From DATBDE01 sp036270095 (GTDB lineage Bacteria > Actinomycetota > Thermoleophilia > Solirubrobacterales > Solirubrobacteraceae), in assembly GCA_036270095.1 (NCBI GenBank), contig DATBDE010000098.1, positions 1-15,354 of the forward strand: a stretch of DNA of 15,354 nt. Direction: 5' to 3'. Below are positions 15,315 through 15,354 of the stretch, one piece after another. The notes under the pieces are model-generated. The model saw only the letters and a program-made list of their open reading frames with translations. It was not told where the DNA came from and made no database searches. Numbering within the stretch: the stretch's first letter is position 1; every line of letters starts with the position of its first letter. A program made the translations under genes and the position numbers.

Positions 15315-15346
15315 CGAAAACGCCACGCTCGCGCGCGGCGGCGTTT
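15315..15346 (-). promoter_or_regulatory. Hairpin with T-run in the rplM leader
   Basis: On the minus strand AAACGCCGC (15346-15338) pairs with GTGGCGTTT (15326-15318), 9 pairs including one G-U, with an 11-base loop. The 3' arm runs directly into the rplM start region as TTTTCGCG. It could be an attenuator or an L13 autoregulatory site. It competes with the possible -10 box upstream, since a transcript from that box would begin inside the stem. Confidence 0.4.
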
Positions 15347-15347
15347 C

Positions 15348-15353
15348 AGTGTA
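15348..15353 (-). promoter_or_regulatory. Candidate -10 box (TACACT) for the rplM operon
   Basis: TACACT fits TANNNT. The matching -35 region would lie beyond the window edge, so the call cannot be tested here. If real, it would start the message inside the adjacent hairpin. Confidence 0.25.
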
Positions 15354-15354
15354 G

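Noticed and set aside
13803..15326. 507-codon frame that extends rpsI upstream through rplM
   Set aside because: The part before codon 151 is L13 read in another frame; the TGATG junction at 14876 marks the natural start limit.

Overview
This is a high-GC, gene-dense chromosomal segment from what looks like an actinobacterium. The overall style suggests class Thermoleophilia (Solirubrobacterales-like): very high GC at third codon positions, many GTG/TTG starts, 1-11 bp start/stop overlaps, an acidic Pro/Ala/Glu-rich extension on ribosomal protein S9, and small Gly/Pro-rich membrane and secreted proteins. The taxon is an inference from this style and the gene order; there is no rRNA here to settle it. 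The window is ordinary chromosome. I see no CRISPR array, insertion sequence, prophage, integrase, tRNA or rRNA.

Left edge (1-1190, minus strand): the N-terminus of a nucleotide-sugar epimerase/dehydratase, cut by the window edge, is translationally coupled to an upstream DegT-type PLP aminotransferase. This is part of a surface-sugar biosynthesis cluster. A terminator-like hairpin with a competing upstream arm lies over the annotated 5' end of the aminotransferase.

Middle left (1276-3152, minus strand): four small, apparently independent genes. They are a small membrane protein, a secreted four-cysteine protein of unknown function, a cold-shock protein with its own terminator, and a HIT-family hydrolase.

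Plus-strand pair (3180-5692): an M28-type zinc metallopeptidase with membrane segments, coupled by a GTGA overlap to an ArnT/PMT-like membrane glycosyltransferase. The 3' end of the glycosyltransferase gene overlaps the convergent lipoprotein gene by 95 bp.

Right two thirds (5598-15310, minus strand): one long co-directional cluster in transcription order rplM, rpsI, glmM, (277 bp structured gap), glmS, acpS, nnrE-nnrD fusion, alr, cca, lipoprotein. It joins two ribosomal proteins to amino-sugar supply for the wall (GlmM, GlmS), D-alanine supply (Alr), acyl-carrier-protein activation (AcpS), repair of damaged NAD(P)H, and tRNA 3'-end synthesis. Most junctions downstream of glmS overlap, so co-translation is likely. 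The glmM-glmS gap holds several stem-loops and is the best candidate for a separate regulatory point.

The points most worth a second look are the 231-residue acidic extension of S9 (with a good internal ribosome-binding site that would give a normal-length S9), the structured glmS leader, and the attenuator-like element in front of the aminotransferase. I did not find a clear new multi-gene system.
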